From Haloimpatiens sp042688525 (GTDB lineage Bacteria; Bacillota; Clostridia; Clostridiales; Clostridiaceae): 64,000 nucleotides of DNA. Of the stretch, positions 1 through 7,994 are shown piece after piece. The stretch lies in NCBI RefSeq assembly GCF_042688525.2, contig NZ_JBHWAB010000001.1, forward strand, positions 1,116,001 through 1,180,000, written 5' to 3'. A program made the translations under genes and the position numbers. Under the pieces are notes generated by a model. It saw only the letters and a list, made by a program, of their open reading frames with translations. It was not told the DNA's origin and searched no databases. The first letter of the stretch is position 1. The number at the start of each line of letters is the position of its first letter.

Positions 1-87
1 ATAATTATGGAAAAAGGTGAATTTACAAGGATTGATGAAGAAAAAGTATTATTTGAATGTAATAATATATCTAAAACACTTATATAA
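1..87 (+). CDS. C-terminal end of an unidentified protein (cut by window edge)
   Basis: An open frame enters from the left edge and stops with TAA at 85-87, giving 28 residues that end in NNISKTLI. The stretch is too short to assign to a family. An in-frame ATG lies at 7, but no convincing ribosome binding site precedes it, so this is more likely the tail of a longer gene than a short gene of its own. Confidence 0.4.
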   Translation: MIMEKGEFTRIDEEKVLFECNNISKTLI

Positions 88-134
88 ATTATATATAATA
101 TAAATTAATTATTAATTTTAAATTTGGAGTTAAT

Positions 135-458
135 ATGGGGGAAGAATTAACAAAATTAAGGGAAGCGTTAGAAAATATAGTTAGAATAAGAGAGTTATTA
201 ATAAGATTAAAAACGTGTCCTAAAGAACTAATATTTTATGAAGAAAATGTAGTACCATTATTATTTACTATGTATTATCTAAGTTTTGTTTCTGCAAATC
301 TTTCAAGAGAAGTATCAAATTTATACAATGTAAATTTAAGTAGAAATTCTAAAATAAAAGAATCTATAGAATTAATATATGAAATAAATGATGTTTTAGA
401 ATGTATGCTTCCAGAATTAGAGCGACAAATAAAAATACTATTAAAAATTTATGATTAA
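135..458 (+). CDS. Hypothetical helical protein, 107 aa
   Basis: The ATG at 135 is preceded by GGAGT with good spacing. The product is small, probably soluble and all-helical, rich in Leu, Ile and Glu, with no signal peptide and a single Cys-Pro pair near residue 28. I do not recognise the family. It stands alone: a strong hairpin terminator begins just at its stop codon and a repeat-rich region follows. The start and frame look real because of the ribosome binding site and the terminator at the end, but no function can be stated. Confidence 0.6.
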   Translation: MGEELTKLREALENIVRIRELLIRLKTCPKELIFYEENVVPLLFTMYYLSFVSANLSREVSNLYNVNLSRNSKIKESIELIYEINDVLECMLPELERQIKILLKIYD

Positions 459-505
459 AAGATTGGATAAACTTAAATATAAATTTATCTAATCTTTTAA
501 TTTTA
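457..505 (+). terminator. Intrinsic terminator after the 107-aa gene
   Basis: AAAAGATTGGATAAA at 457-471 pairs with TTTATCTAATCTTTT at 484-498 and is followed by an A/T-rich run. It overlaps the stop codon of the gene before it. Confidence 0.7.
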
Positions 506-581
506 TATAAAGTTTAAATTATAAGGATATACTAATAACATGAATGTATATTTTTATTTCAAAAATAATTAATAGTTAATA

Positions 582-841
582 ACTCAACTTTCGCAGGTGA
601 AAAATAGCCGCTACGGGAAATGATATCTTGCTTAGAAACCTTTCACTTCAGTAACAAGTTCTAAGCTTTACTCATATTGAAAAAAAGATTTTTTAATTAA
701 TATTCCGTAGGAATCAGTAATTAAAAAATAACTTTTTTCAAATTCGTAAAGCTAAGAAATTGTAAACTTTGTTCAAATGTTTCTTACGCAAGATATCATT
801 TCCCTTCGCTAAGCAGTATTTTTTTACTGCGAAAGTTGAAT
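582..841. repeat. Long palindromic intergenic element, copy 1 (complete)
   Basis: The left end ACTCAACTTTCGCAG and the right end CTGCGAAAGTTGAAT are inverted repeats. Pairing continues inward for about 55 bases and includes the shared core GGGAAATGATATCTTGC. A second inner stem (GTTCTAAG against CTAAGAA) encloses a third palindrome around 680-745 that is built on TTTTTTCAAATTCGTAAAG-like arms. No coding frame spans it. Related copies occur near 9170, 23528, 29112, 31063 and 49868, so this is a family of mobile or formerly mobile MITE-like elements. Confidence 0.8.
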
Positions 842-842
842 G

Positions 843-960
843 AATAATTAATAATTAAGGAAATTTTGCCTTAGGGCAAAATAACTAATATATAATTAAA
901 GATTTTTGCTAAAGCAAAAATTAACCTTCATTATTAATTTTTAATTATTAATTCTTAATT
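843..960. repeat. Second small palindromic repeat family, copy A
   Basis: The first 80 bases (843-922) carry two small hairpins, TTTTGCCTTAGGGCAAAA and TTTTTGCTAAAGCAAAAA. They recur almost base for base at 49935-50014. The ends AATTAATAATTAA and TTAATTATTAATT form a terminal inverted repeat. In both places this block abuts the right end of the long palindromic element, so the two families are physically associated. No coding content. Confidence 0.7.
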
Positions 961-962
961 GT

Positions 963-1034
963 TGTTCAAATGTTTCTTACTTAATATATCCTTTGCATTT
1001 GCTAGGCAGTATTTTTGTCTGGCGAAAGTTGAGT
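963..1034. repeat. Solo right arm of the long palindromic element
   Basis: TGTTCAAATGTTTCTTAC, then a diverged CTTTGCATTTGCTAGGCAG, then GCGAAAGTTGAGT at 1022-1034 match the right arm of copy 1. No left arm is present nearby. Probably the outer end of a composite insertion or a deletion remnant. Confidence 0.65.
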
Positions 1035-1075
1035 AAAGCATTATTTAATATTGCTATGGCGTAGGAGGAGAGAGT

Positions 1076-1297
1076 ATGGAAAAAGTTTGTCCAGTATGTA
1101 ATGAAATTGCAAGTAAAATTGTATATTGTGAGAAGTGTGGTGATATTATGAATGATAAAGGAAGAATGCAAGAATATATGGATGATTATAGTGCAGATAT
1201 GCCTATAAAAGATGAGAAAAAATACTGTATACACATATATAAATGCGATAACTGCGATTACATTAAAAGAGTATACATAGAAAAGGTTAATATTTAG
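1076..1297 (+). CDS. Small zinc-ribbon-like protein, 73 aa
   Basis: The ATG at 1076 follows a strong TAGGAGGAGAG ribosome binding site. The product has three Cys-x-x-Cys pairs: CPVC near residues 5-8, CEKC near 18-21 and CDNC near 58-61. This suggests one or two structural metal sites of the zinc-ribbon kind. It is acidic in the middle (EYMDDYSADM) and has no membrane segment. The family is not recognised. The gene stands alone directly after the repeat cluster, with no operon partner. Confidence 0.65.
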   Translation: MEKVCPVCNEIASKIVYCEKCGDIMNDKGRMQEYMDDYSADMPIKDEKKYCIHIYKCDNCDYIKRVYIEKVNI

Positions 1298-1601
1298 TAT
1301 TGCAAGAAATTATTCAAAAAAGTGTGAAAACTATTGTGTTAGTACCAATTTATATTATATAATATTATAAATATACATTTGTAAGTATATAGTAGTATTT
1401 TAATAAGGTATAAATATTCTAGTATAAAGCTGAAATTGTATATAGATATATATATAAATTGAAAGTTTTTACACAATAAACATACTAAAAATTAAGAATT
1501 ATCAATTAATAATTTGTTATACAATTTAGTCTGAAATAGGATGTATATATTTTGTTTTATACTTAAAATTTTATGATAAATTTAAATAAGGGGGAAACTT
1601 T
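1298..1601. other. Intergenic stretch without a recognised gene
   Basis: About 300 very AT-rich bases. A short fragment near 1491-1517 (AATTAAGAATTATCAATTAA) resembles the arm of the second palindromic repeat family. I see no convincing RNA gene or terminator. The promoter of the next gene must lie here but cannot be placed with confidence. Confidence 0.5.
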
Positions 1602-2498
1602 ATGAGTAATACTATACTTCAATATCAAAAAGCATTTAATAGTACAATGGAGAGACTAAAAAAAGATGAATCTGTATTGGCTGTTATGGTCTTTGGAAGT
1701 ATGGTTACAGGAGATCTTTGGGAGGAATCAGACATTGATCTTTTTGTAATCATGAATACTGAAGAAAAAGGAATTAAAAATGTGTATACTATTGAAAAAG
1801 ATGTACCAATTCATATGAAAATTATGAATAAAGAAAAATTTATAAATCTTCAAAATAATGACTTAAAAGGTGGTTTTTTACACAGAATCTTTTCAGCTTC
1901 TAGATTGGTATTTTCAAAAGATATGGATATAACAGCTAAGTATGATCAAGGAAGGTATTATCCAGATTTAGATCGTGAGATATGGAATATGATATATCTT
2001 GCTAATGTATTAAAAAATATTGGGGTTTGTAAGAAATATTTAATTAATAATAGAATATATACTTCATATACTTCTGTAGTTAGATGTGTGGAAGATTTTG
2101 CTAAGCTTTTAATTAATTCAAGTGGATATATGATAAGTAAAGATGTTATGAGTAACGCTATGAATATTAATGAAGAGTTTAGAAATCATATAGACGAAAT
2201 ATTTTTTAATAAAATAGATACAAAAAATGCTATAAAGAATGCTATTAATTATTTAGAAAATGAAATTGATAAGAATTTAAGAAATATTACTACATTACTA
2301 CTTAATTATATGAGGAAAAAAGATTGTTTATTAAGTTCAGAAGATGTTAAACAAGATAAATTATTTAAAGATTATAATATAAATATGGAAGAAATTTTAA
2401 ACAAATTATGGCAGAAAAATTTAATCAAAAAAGATAATAGAGAATATAGATCTAAAAGTGGTAAGGTATTATTTAAAGAAAATGTGTATTTTATATAA
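1602..2498 (+). CDS. Nucleotidyltransferase-domain protein, 298 aa
   Basis: Residues about 28-55 hold the polymerase-beta-like nucleotidyltransferase signature: VFGSMVTGD followed by the paired acidic residues in SDIDLF, which bind metal and nucleotide. A third carboxylate is expected around IHMKIM. The middle is helical (about 125-240). The last 60 residues look like a winged helix (EEILNKLWQKNLIKK). Such proteins transfer a nucleotide to a small molecule or protein, but the substrate cannot be inferred. The ATG at 1602 follows AAGGGGGAAAC. A MocR-type regulator starts about 18 bases downstream, so the two are probably cotranscribed. Confidence 0.75.
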   Translation: MSNTILQYQKAFNSTMERLKKDESVLAVMVFGSMVTGDLWEESDIDLFVIMNTEEKGIKNVYTIEKDVPIHMKIMNKEKFINLQNNDLKGGFLHRIFSASRLVFSKDMDITAKYDQGRYYPDLDREIWNMIYLANVLKNIGVCKKYLINNRIYTSYTSVVRCVEDFAKLLINSSGYMISKDVMSNAMNINEEFRNHIDEIFFNKIDTKNAIKNAINYLENEIDKNLRNITTLLLNYMRKKDCLLSSEDVKQDKLFKDYNINMEEILNKLWQKNLIKKDNREYRSKSGKVLFKENVYFI

Positions 2499-2516
2499 GG
2501 ATAATTCGGTGATTTG

Positions 2517-3920
2517 ATGGAAAAATATGAAATTATTTTCAAAGAAGATGTAGCTAAGTATGTTCAAATTGCAAAGAGAATAAAAAAATTAGTAGAATCA
2601 AATTGTATAGAAGATGGAGAAAAGTTACCTTCAATAAGAAAGTTAGCACATTATTTAAGTGTAAATAATGTAACTATTATAAATGCGTATAAAAAATTAG
2701 AAGATGAAGGATATGCTGTTCAAAAAATAGGAAGTGGAACATATGCTAAGAGAAAAGATGATAGTAGAAGAATAAGAAGAGAATATGCCAGAACTTTTAA
2801 AAGTATTTCTCATAGTTCTTTAGAAGAATATATAGATTTTACTGGTGAGACTACATGTACAGAGTATTTTCCAATTGATATTTTGAAGAATGTGATAAAT
2901 GAAGTATTAAACAGAGATGGTGCAAAAGCATTGATTTATCAAGATCCGCTTGGATATGAAGGACTTAGAAAAAGTATAAATGACTTTTTTTGGAATTCAA
3001 ATTTAAATAAGGATGATATTCTTATAGTTTCTGGTGCTCAACAAGGAATAGATATTGTTTCAAAATCAATAATAAATGTTAATGACAATATAATAGTTGA
3101 AAAGCCTACGTATAGCGGAGCTTTAAGTGTTTTTAAGTGGAAAAAAGCTAATATATTAGAAGTTGATATAGTTAATGATGGAATAGATTTGGATCAATTT
3201 GAAAAACTTTTAAAAAGATATAAAATAAAATGTTTTTATGCTATGAGTTATTTTCAAAATCCTACTGGTACAAGTTATAGTATAGAAAAAAAGAAGCGAA
3301 TATTAGAATTATCGCAATTATATGATTTCTATATAATAGAAGATGACTATTTGTCAGAACTTATTTATGATGGTAAAATTAAATATAGAAGTTTTAAAAG
3401 TTTAGATAAAAATAACAGGGTAATTTATATAAAGAGTTTTTCTAAAATATTTTTGCCTGGAATAAGAATAGGATATTTAATTTCACCAAAAAGGTTTGCA
3501 AATGTTATAAGAAATTCAAAAGTTAATACAGATATATCTACTTCAAGTCTTATGCAAAGAGTATTAGATTTATATATTAATAGAGGATATTGGAAAGGAT
3601 ATATAAAACAATTGAATAATATTTATTATGATAAATATAATTATATGAAGAAATGCATTATTAGTATACTAAAAGATAAAGTAACTTTTAATGAACCGGG
3701 TGGAGGATTAAATTTTTACTTGAAAATTTCTGATAAAATAAATATGGATTGTACAGAACTTTTTCAAAAATGTAAAGTAGAAAATGTATTGATAACTCCT
3801 GGATTACTTTTTTATAAGTTTCCACATGAAGGTAAAAAATATTTCAAAATAGGATTTTCTCAGGTAACACATGAAAATATGGAAAAAGGTATTAGTATAA
3901 TAAATAACATTTTGAAATAA
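2517..3920 (+). CDS. MocR/GntR-type transcriptional regulator with aminotransferase domain
   Basis: The N-terminal ~75 residues form a GntR winged helix (GEKLPSIRKLAHYLSVNNVTI..AYKKLEDEGY). The rest is a fold-type I aminotransferase domain, with the PLP lysine in IKSFSKIFLPG and upstream PLP contacts in NPTG. This is the MocR architecture, in which the PLP domain senses a small amine, amino acid or vitamin B6 rather than acting as a metabolic enzyme. Two starts are possible, TTG at 2514 and ATG at 2517; I take ATG, although the ribosome binding site is weak. It follows the nucleotidyltransferase gene and is followed 15 bases later by the HEAT protein, suggesting one transcript. The target genes are unknown. 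Confidence 0.85.
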   Translation: MEKYEIIFKEDVAKYVQIAKRIKKLVESNCIEDGEKLPSIRKLAHYLSVNNVTIINAYKKLEDEGYAVQKIGSGTYAKRKDDSRRIRREYARTFKSISHSSLEEYIDFTGETTCTEYFPIDILKNVINEVLNRDGAKALIYQDPLGYEGLRKSINDFFWNSNLNKDDILIVSGAQQGIDIVSKSIINVNDNIIVEKPTYSGALSVFKWKKANILEVDIVNDGIDLDQFEKLLKRYKIKCFYAMSYFQNPTGTSYSIEKKKRILELSQLYDFYIIEDDYLSELIYDGKIKYRSFKSLDKNNRVIYIKSFSKIFLPGIRIGYLISPKRFANVIRNSKVNTDISTSSLMQRVLDLYINRGYWKGYIKQLNNIYYDKYNYMKKCIISILKDKVTFNEPGGGLNFYLKISDKINMDCTELFQKCKVENVLITPGLLFYKFPHEGKKYFKIGFSQVTHENMEKGISIINNILK

Positions 3921-3935
3921 AGAGAGTGAGTTTTA

Positions 3936-4580
3936 TTGAAAAAAAATTTAGTGAATGTAACATGGGATAATATTGATAACTATAGTGATATTGAAATATC
4001 GTATTTTTTGTTTTTAGAAGGTAAGTCTATAGAAGCAATATGTAGAATAAGAGCATTAGACAAAATTACGGTTCAAAAACACATAATAGATGGTAAAATT
4101 AAATATAGATTTTTAGCAAAAAGTTCTAATGAAAAGGAATTATTTAAGTTAATAATAGAAGCAGGTAAGGAAGATAGATTATTATTCTTAAAGTCATTAG
4201 AACTCAGTACAAAAAATGCATTAGTTGGATTTATAAAAGAAAATTATGCGGATATGCGTCCTAAATATAAAGAAAAAGCTGTATGGATATTAGGTGAATT
4301 AAAAGCAAATGAAGGCATAGATATTTTACTCAAGGCATCGGTTCATAAATTTGTGAGTATAAGAAGAATGGCTGTTTCTGCTATGGGTAAAATCGGTGAT
4401 ACAAAATGTGAAATAGCTTTAATTAGAGCTTTAGATGACGAAAATCCTCAAGTGGTTTTGTATGCAATAAAAGCTTTATACAAATTAAAAAGTACAAAAG
4501 CAATGCACAAAATTAAATACATTAAAGATAATACTCAAAAGGAATATTTAAAGAATGCAGCAAAAGATTTTTTAGAATAG
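3936..4580 (+). CDS. HTH-plus-HEAT-repeat protein, 214 aa
   Basis: It starts at TTG 3936, with AGAGAGTGAG upstream; no nearby ATG fits. Residues about 15-55 (SYFLFLEGKSIEAICRIRAL..ITVQKHI) match the helix-turn-helix found at the C-terminus of RecQ-like helicases (HTH_40 type). Residues about 110-212 contain at least three HEAT/PBS-lyase-like repeats (AVWILGELKANEGIDIL, MAVSAMGKIGDTKCEIAL, YAIKALYKLKSTKAM). This suggests an adaptor that binds nucleic acid and protein. A terminator follows. The function is not established. Confidence 0.75.
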   Translation: MKKNLVNVTWDNIDNYSDIEISYFLFLEGKSIEAICRIRALDKITVQKHIIDGKIKYRFLAKSSNEKELFKLIIEAGKEDRLLFLKSLELSTKNALVGFIKENYADMRPKYKEKAVWILGELKANEGIDILLKASVHKFVSIRRMAVSAMGKIGDTKCEIALIRALDDENPQVVLYAIKALYKLKSTKAMHKIKYIKDNTQKEYLKNAAKDFLE

Positions 4581-4590
4581 ATAATTTTTA

Positions 4591-4642
4591 AGGTGTGAAT
4601 TTTCATAGTATAATGATTCTATGTGGAAATTTACACTTTTTT
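4591..4642 (+). terminator. Terminator after the HEAT-repeat gene
   Basis: GTGTGAATTTTCATAG pairs imperfectly with CTATGTGGAAATTTACAC and is followed by a run of Ts (4637-4642). Confidence 0.65.
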
Positions 4643-4666
4643 ATTTGATAAGGAGATGGATGATTT

Positions 4667-5323
4667 ATGGGATATTTTACTATAAAAGAAAAAAGAGCAG
4701 AAGATAGATTTGTAGAAAGAAAATCAGAATTTATAGGTTATATTAAAAGAGTAGAAAGCGAGGATGAAGCAAAGGAATTTGTAAATGAAATAAGAAATAT
4801 GCACAAACAAGCTACTCATAATGTGTACGCATATGTAGTAGGTGAAAATATGGGAATACAAAGATATAGCGATGATGGAGAACCACAAGGTACTGCAGGA
4901 ATACCAGTATTGGAAGTTATAAAGAAAAATAATATAACAGATTGTGCTGTAGTTGTAACTAGATATTTTGGAGGAATACTTTTGGGTAAAGGTGGACTTG
5001 TGAGAGCTTATTCTAAAGGAGCTGCAGTGGCAATTAACAAAGCTGGGATTGTAGAAAAAGTTCAAGGAATTCCTGTTGAAGTAACTATAGATTATGATAT
5101 GTTGGGGAAATTTCAGTATGTATGTCAGCAAAATGAGTGGTATATGGAAGATACAATTTATGAAGATATAGTAAAATTGCTATTTTTCCACGAAGTTTCT
5201 GATAAGGAGAATTTTGAAAATAAAATAATTGATGTTACTCAAGGAAAAGCAATAATAGAAGAAAAGGATGAAGAAATATTTTTCAAGATGAACAATAGGC
5301 TTTTTAGGAAAAGTGGTGAATAA
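4667..5323 (+). CDS. yigZ: YigZ/IMPACT family protein
   Basis: 218 residues, the usual length for bacterial YigZ. The N-terminal UPF0029/IMPACT domain is shown by KSEFIGY, AYVVG, YSDDGEPQGTAG and VVTRYFGGILLGKGGLVRAY, all hallmark stretches of the family. The C-terminal ~75 residues form the EF-G-IV-like domain. The family is linked by homology to eukaryotic IMPACT and to ribosome-associated or translation-control roles, but its exact bacterial role is not settled. The ATG at 4667 has an AAGGAGATGG site. The gene overlaps the start of helD by about 11 bases, so the two are translationally coupled. Confidence 0.9.
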   Translation: MGYFTIKEKRAEDRFVERKSEFIGYIKRVESEDEAKEFVNEIRNMHKQATHNVYAYVVGENMGIQRYSDDGEPQGTAGIPVLEVIKKNNITDCAVVVTRYFGGILLGKGGLVRAYSKGAAVAINKAGIVEKVQGIPVEVTIDYDMLGKFQYVCQQNEWYMEDTIYEDIVKLLFFHEVSDKENFENKIIDVTQGKAIIEEKDEEIFFKMNNRLFRKSGE

Positions 5324-7607
5324 CTTGACAGTGCCTAATGAAATTTTAAACTATGAAAAGGAAAAGTTAAAAATAACTACGGATTGGATAGGGAAAGAAT
5401 TAAAATCAAGAGAGAAAAATAAGATTCAATTAGAGAAAAAGGTAGCAGATCTTAAAAAAACTTCTGGAGGAACATATAGTATAGATCTTGAATTGAATAA
5501 AAATCTTTTAGAAGTTGAGAGTAAGAATTTAAATAAATTTAATGAGTCTTATCAATCACCATATTTTGGAAGAATAGATTTTAAAGAAAGGATACATGAA
5601 AAAGAAAGTTTTTATATTGGTAAATTTGGATTAGAAGATAGAAAAAATGGAGAAGAAGTTGTAATTGACTGGAGAGCTCCAATTGCAGATTTATATTATA
5701 GTGGAACCCAGGGGGAAGTAAGTTACACAGCGCCTATAGGTGAAGTTGAAGGTGAGTTACTTTTAAAGAGAAGATTTTTGATAAAACAAGGATTATTAGA
5801 AGATGCTTTTGATGAAGGAATAAATGAAATAATACTAAAAAATAACAAGGATAGTGAAAATGCTCTTGTAGATGAGTTTTTAAAGATAAATTTAGAAGAA
5901 AGTATAAGTGGAAAATTAAAAGATGTAGTAGCTACAATTCAAAAAGAACAAAATGACATAATAAGGTTAGACAAAGATAATACAGTTATAATTCAAGGTT
6001 CAGCAGGATCAGGAAAAACAACAGTAGCTTTACATAGACTTGCGTATCTTATATATAGATATAAAGATAAAATGTCAGGTGAGGACATTCTTGTAGTTGC
6101 TCCAAATAAAATATTTTTGGATTATATTTCTGAAATACTCCCAGATTTAGGAGTGGACAAAGTTAAACAAAGTACTTTTGAAGAAATTGCTTGTGAAATA
6201 TTGGGGATTAAAAATAGTATTAATGATAAAGATTATAAGTTATCATTAGTATTGGAAAATAAAGATAGTAATGAAATTAAATATATAGTAAATAGCAGTA
6301 AGGTTAAAGGTAGTTTAGGATATAAAATTATAATGGATTTATATATAAGATATTTAGAAAAAAATGATAATTATATAAATGATATAGAAGTAGAAAATTA
6401 TAATTTGTTTAGTAAAGAAGAGATAAAACGATTATATATAAAAGATTTAAAACATTTACCTATGAATACTAGGAAAAAAGAAATAGGAAGGTATTTTAAA
6501 GGAAGACTGAAAGATGCTTTATATAAACTTGAAAATAAAATAGATGATGAATATAGTAAGATAATAAATAACATTAAAAGTTCATATAATGATGAAAAAG
6601 AAAAACGAAAAAAAATAATAGAAACCTATGATAAAAGAGATGAAATAAAGGAAAAAATAAATAAAAATGCAAAAAAGAATATAAATGCATATATCAAAGG
6701 TTGGATTTGTAAAAGTGTTGAGCAGTTATATATGGATTTATTTAATGATGAGAAAATATTCAATACAGTTACAGGTGAAAAAATACCTAATTCATTATAT
6801 GAATATATGCAGAAAGAGATAAATAGTAATTACAAAAATAAATTATTAGATAGTGATGATTTAGCAGCTATGTTATATTTAAAATTCAAAATAGATGGTG
6901 TAGATCAGAAATATAAACAAATTGTTATTGATGAAGCACAAGATTATAGTTTGTTTCAATATTATGTATTAAAACAAATGTCTGCTAATAATGGATTTAC
7001 CATTGTAGGAGATTTAGGACAAGGAATTTATTATTATAGAGGAATAGATAAATGGAATAAAATCATAAGTAAAGTATTTGAAGAAAAAGCACAATATATT
7101 CCTCTTACTCAAAGTTATCGTTCTACAATAGAGATAATTAATTTTGCCAATAGAGTATTGGAGAAACAACAAAATAAATTAGTACCTGCTGTACCAATAT
7201 TGCGGCATGGTGATTCTCCCCAAATTATTGAAGCTAATGAGAGTATTAATTTTTGTGAGAATATAGATAAGATAGTTCGTTATGTTAAGTTAAATGGTAA
7301 AAACAGTGTAGCTATTATATGTAAAACTTATGAAGAATGTGAGAAAGCTAAAGAAGCATTAAAAAATAGTGATTATGATTGGAATTTAATAAATACTACT
7401 GATAAAAAAATTAATTTACAAAATATAATAATACCTTCATATATGACAAAAGGTTTAGAATTTGATTGTAGTGTAATATATAATTGTAATGATAAAAATT
7501 ATACTACATGTGAAGTTGATAAAAAAATTTTGTATGTAGTTTTAACGAGAGCTTTACACTACGAATACATATTTTATAAAGGAAATATTTCAACACTAAT
7601 AGAATAG
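5313..7607 (+). CDS. helD: HelD-like UvrD-family helicase/RNA polymerase recycling factor
   Basis: 764 residues, close to Bacillus HelD. The N-terminus is a charged coiled coil (about 10-75), as in HelD proteins that probe RNA polymerase channels. The superfamily 1 motor has Walker A GSAGSGKTT near residue 230, motif II VIDEAQD near 535, motif III GDLGQGIY and the QSYRST motif IV. The final helicase motif is near LYVVLTRALHY. Known HelD proteins remove stalled RNA polymerase from DNA using ATP. The start is GTG 5313 inside the end of yigZ, with AGGAAAAGTG upstream. The long Lys/Glu-rich stretch around residues 390-450 is typical insert sequence. Confidence 0.88.
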   Translation: MVNNLTVPNEILNYEKEKLKITTDWIGKELKSREKNKIQLEKKVADLKKTSGGTYSIDLELNKNLLEVESKNLNKFNESYQSPYFGRIDFKERIHEKESFYIGKFGLEDRKNGEEVVIDWRAPIADLYYSGTQGEVSYTAPIGEVEGELLLKRRFLIKQGLLEDAFDEGINEIILKNNKDSENALVDEFLKINLEESISGKLKDVVATIQKEQNDIIRLDKDNTVIIQGSAGSGKTTVALHRLAYLIYRYKDKMSGEDILVVAPNKIFLDYISEILPDLGVDKVKQSTFEEIACEILGIKNSINDKDYKLSLVLENKDSNEIKYIVNSSKVKGSLGYKIIMDLYIRYLEKNDNYINDIEVENYNLFSKEEIKRLYIKDLKHLPMNTRKKEIGRYFKGRLKDALYKLENKIDDEYSKIINNIKSSYNDEKEKRKKIIETYDKRDEIKEKINKNAKKNINAYIKGWICKSVEQLYMDLFNDEKIFNTVTGEKIPNSLYEYMQKEINSNYKNKLLDSDDLAAMLYLKFKIDGVDQKYKQIVIDEAQDYSLFQYYVLKQMSANNGFTIVGDLGQGIYYYRGIDKWNKIISKVFEEKAQYIPLTQSYRSTIEIINFANRVLEKQQNKLVPAVPILRHGDSPQIIEANESINFCENIDKIVRYVKLNGKNSVAIICKTYEECEKAKEALKNSDYDWNLINTTDKKINLQNIIIPSYMTKGLEFDCSVIYNCNDKNYTTCEVDKKILYVVLTRALHYEYIFYKGNISTLIE

Positions 7608-7621
7608 ATTATAAATCAAAT

Positions 7622-7662
7622 AAACCTTAGAAAATATTATAATTTCTGAGGTTTATTTTTTT
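7622..7662 (+). terminator. Terminator after helD
   Basis: AAACCTTAGAAA (7622-7633) pairs with TTTCTGAGGTTT (7643-7654) and is followed by a T-rich tract. Confidence 0.8.
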
Positions 7663-7892
7663 ATATGATATCTACTATTGGTAAGAATACATTTTCTTCA
7701 GAAGTTACTTGATTTCATTTAGTATGAAATTATGAATTTTTATTGGAAAAATTCATAATCTATATACAAGGGTTAAAATTTCAAATTAAAGTTATATTAA
7801 TAATGTAAGTACTAAACTAATAGTAAGTTAAGTAATAAAATTATAATTTTTAAATATGATGTTATTAAATAATATATAAAATAAAAAAACTT
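7663..7892. other. AT-rich spacer upstream of the flavodiiron gene
   Basis: About 230 bases between the helD terminator and the operator/promoter of the next gene. It holds a weak hairpin (AAATTATGAATTTTTATTGGAAAAATTCATAA-type pairing near 7727-7758). No open frame or recognised RNA. Confidence 0.4.
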
Positions 7893-7940
7893 AAGTAATA
7901 AATATTATTACTTGATAATTATTTAAAATTATGATAATAT
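7893..7940 (+). promoter_or_regulatory. Promoter with palindromic operator for the flavodiiron gene
   Basis: A -35 TTGATA (7912-7917), a 17-base spacer and an extended -10 TGATAATAT (TAATAT at 7935-7940) form a credible promoter. A 9-3-9 inverted repeat, AAGTAATAA / TTATTACTT (7893-7913), overlaps the upstream edge of the -35 box. This is a plausible place for a redox or peroxide regulator to bind. It does not match the PerR consensus exactly, so the regulator is unnamed. Confidence 0.6.
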
Positions 7941-7994
7941 ATCTAAGTAAAGAAAATAAATTATTAATAATGAGAGTATTTAGGAGGGTTAAAT

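Noticed and set aside
977..1234. 85-codon minus-strand frame opposite the zinc-ribbon-like gene
   Set aside because: No ribosome binding site; the plus-strand gene has a strong one and clear Cys pairs.
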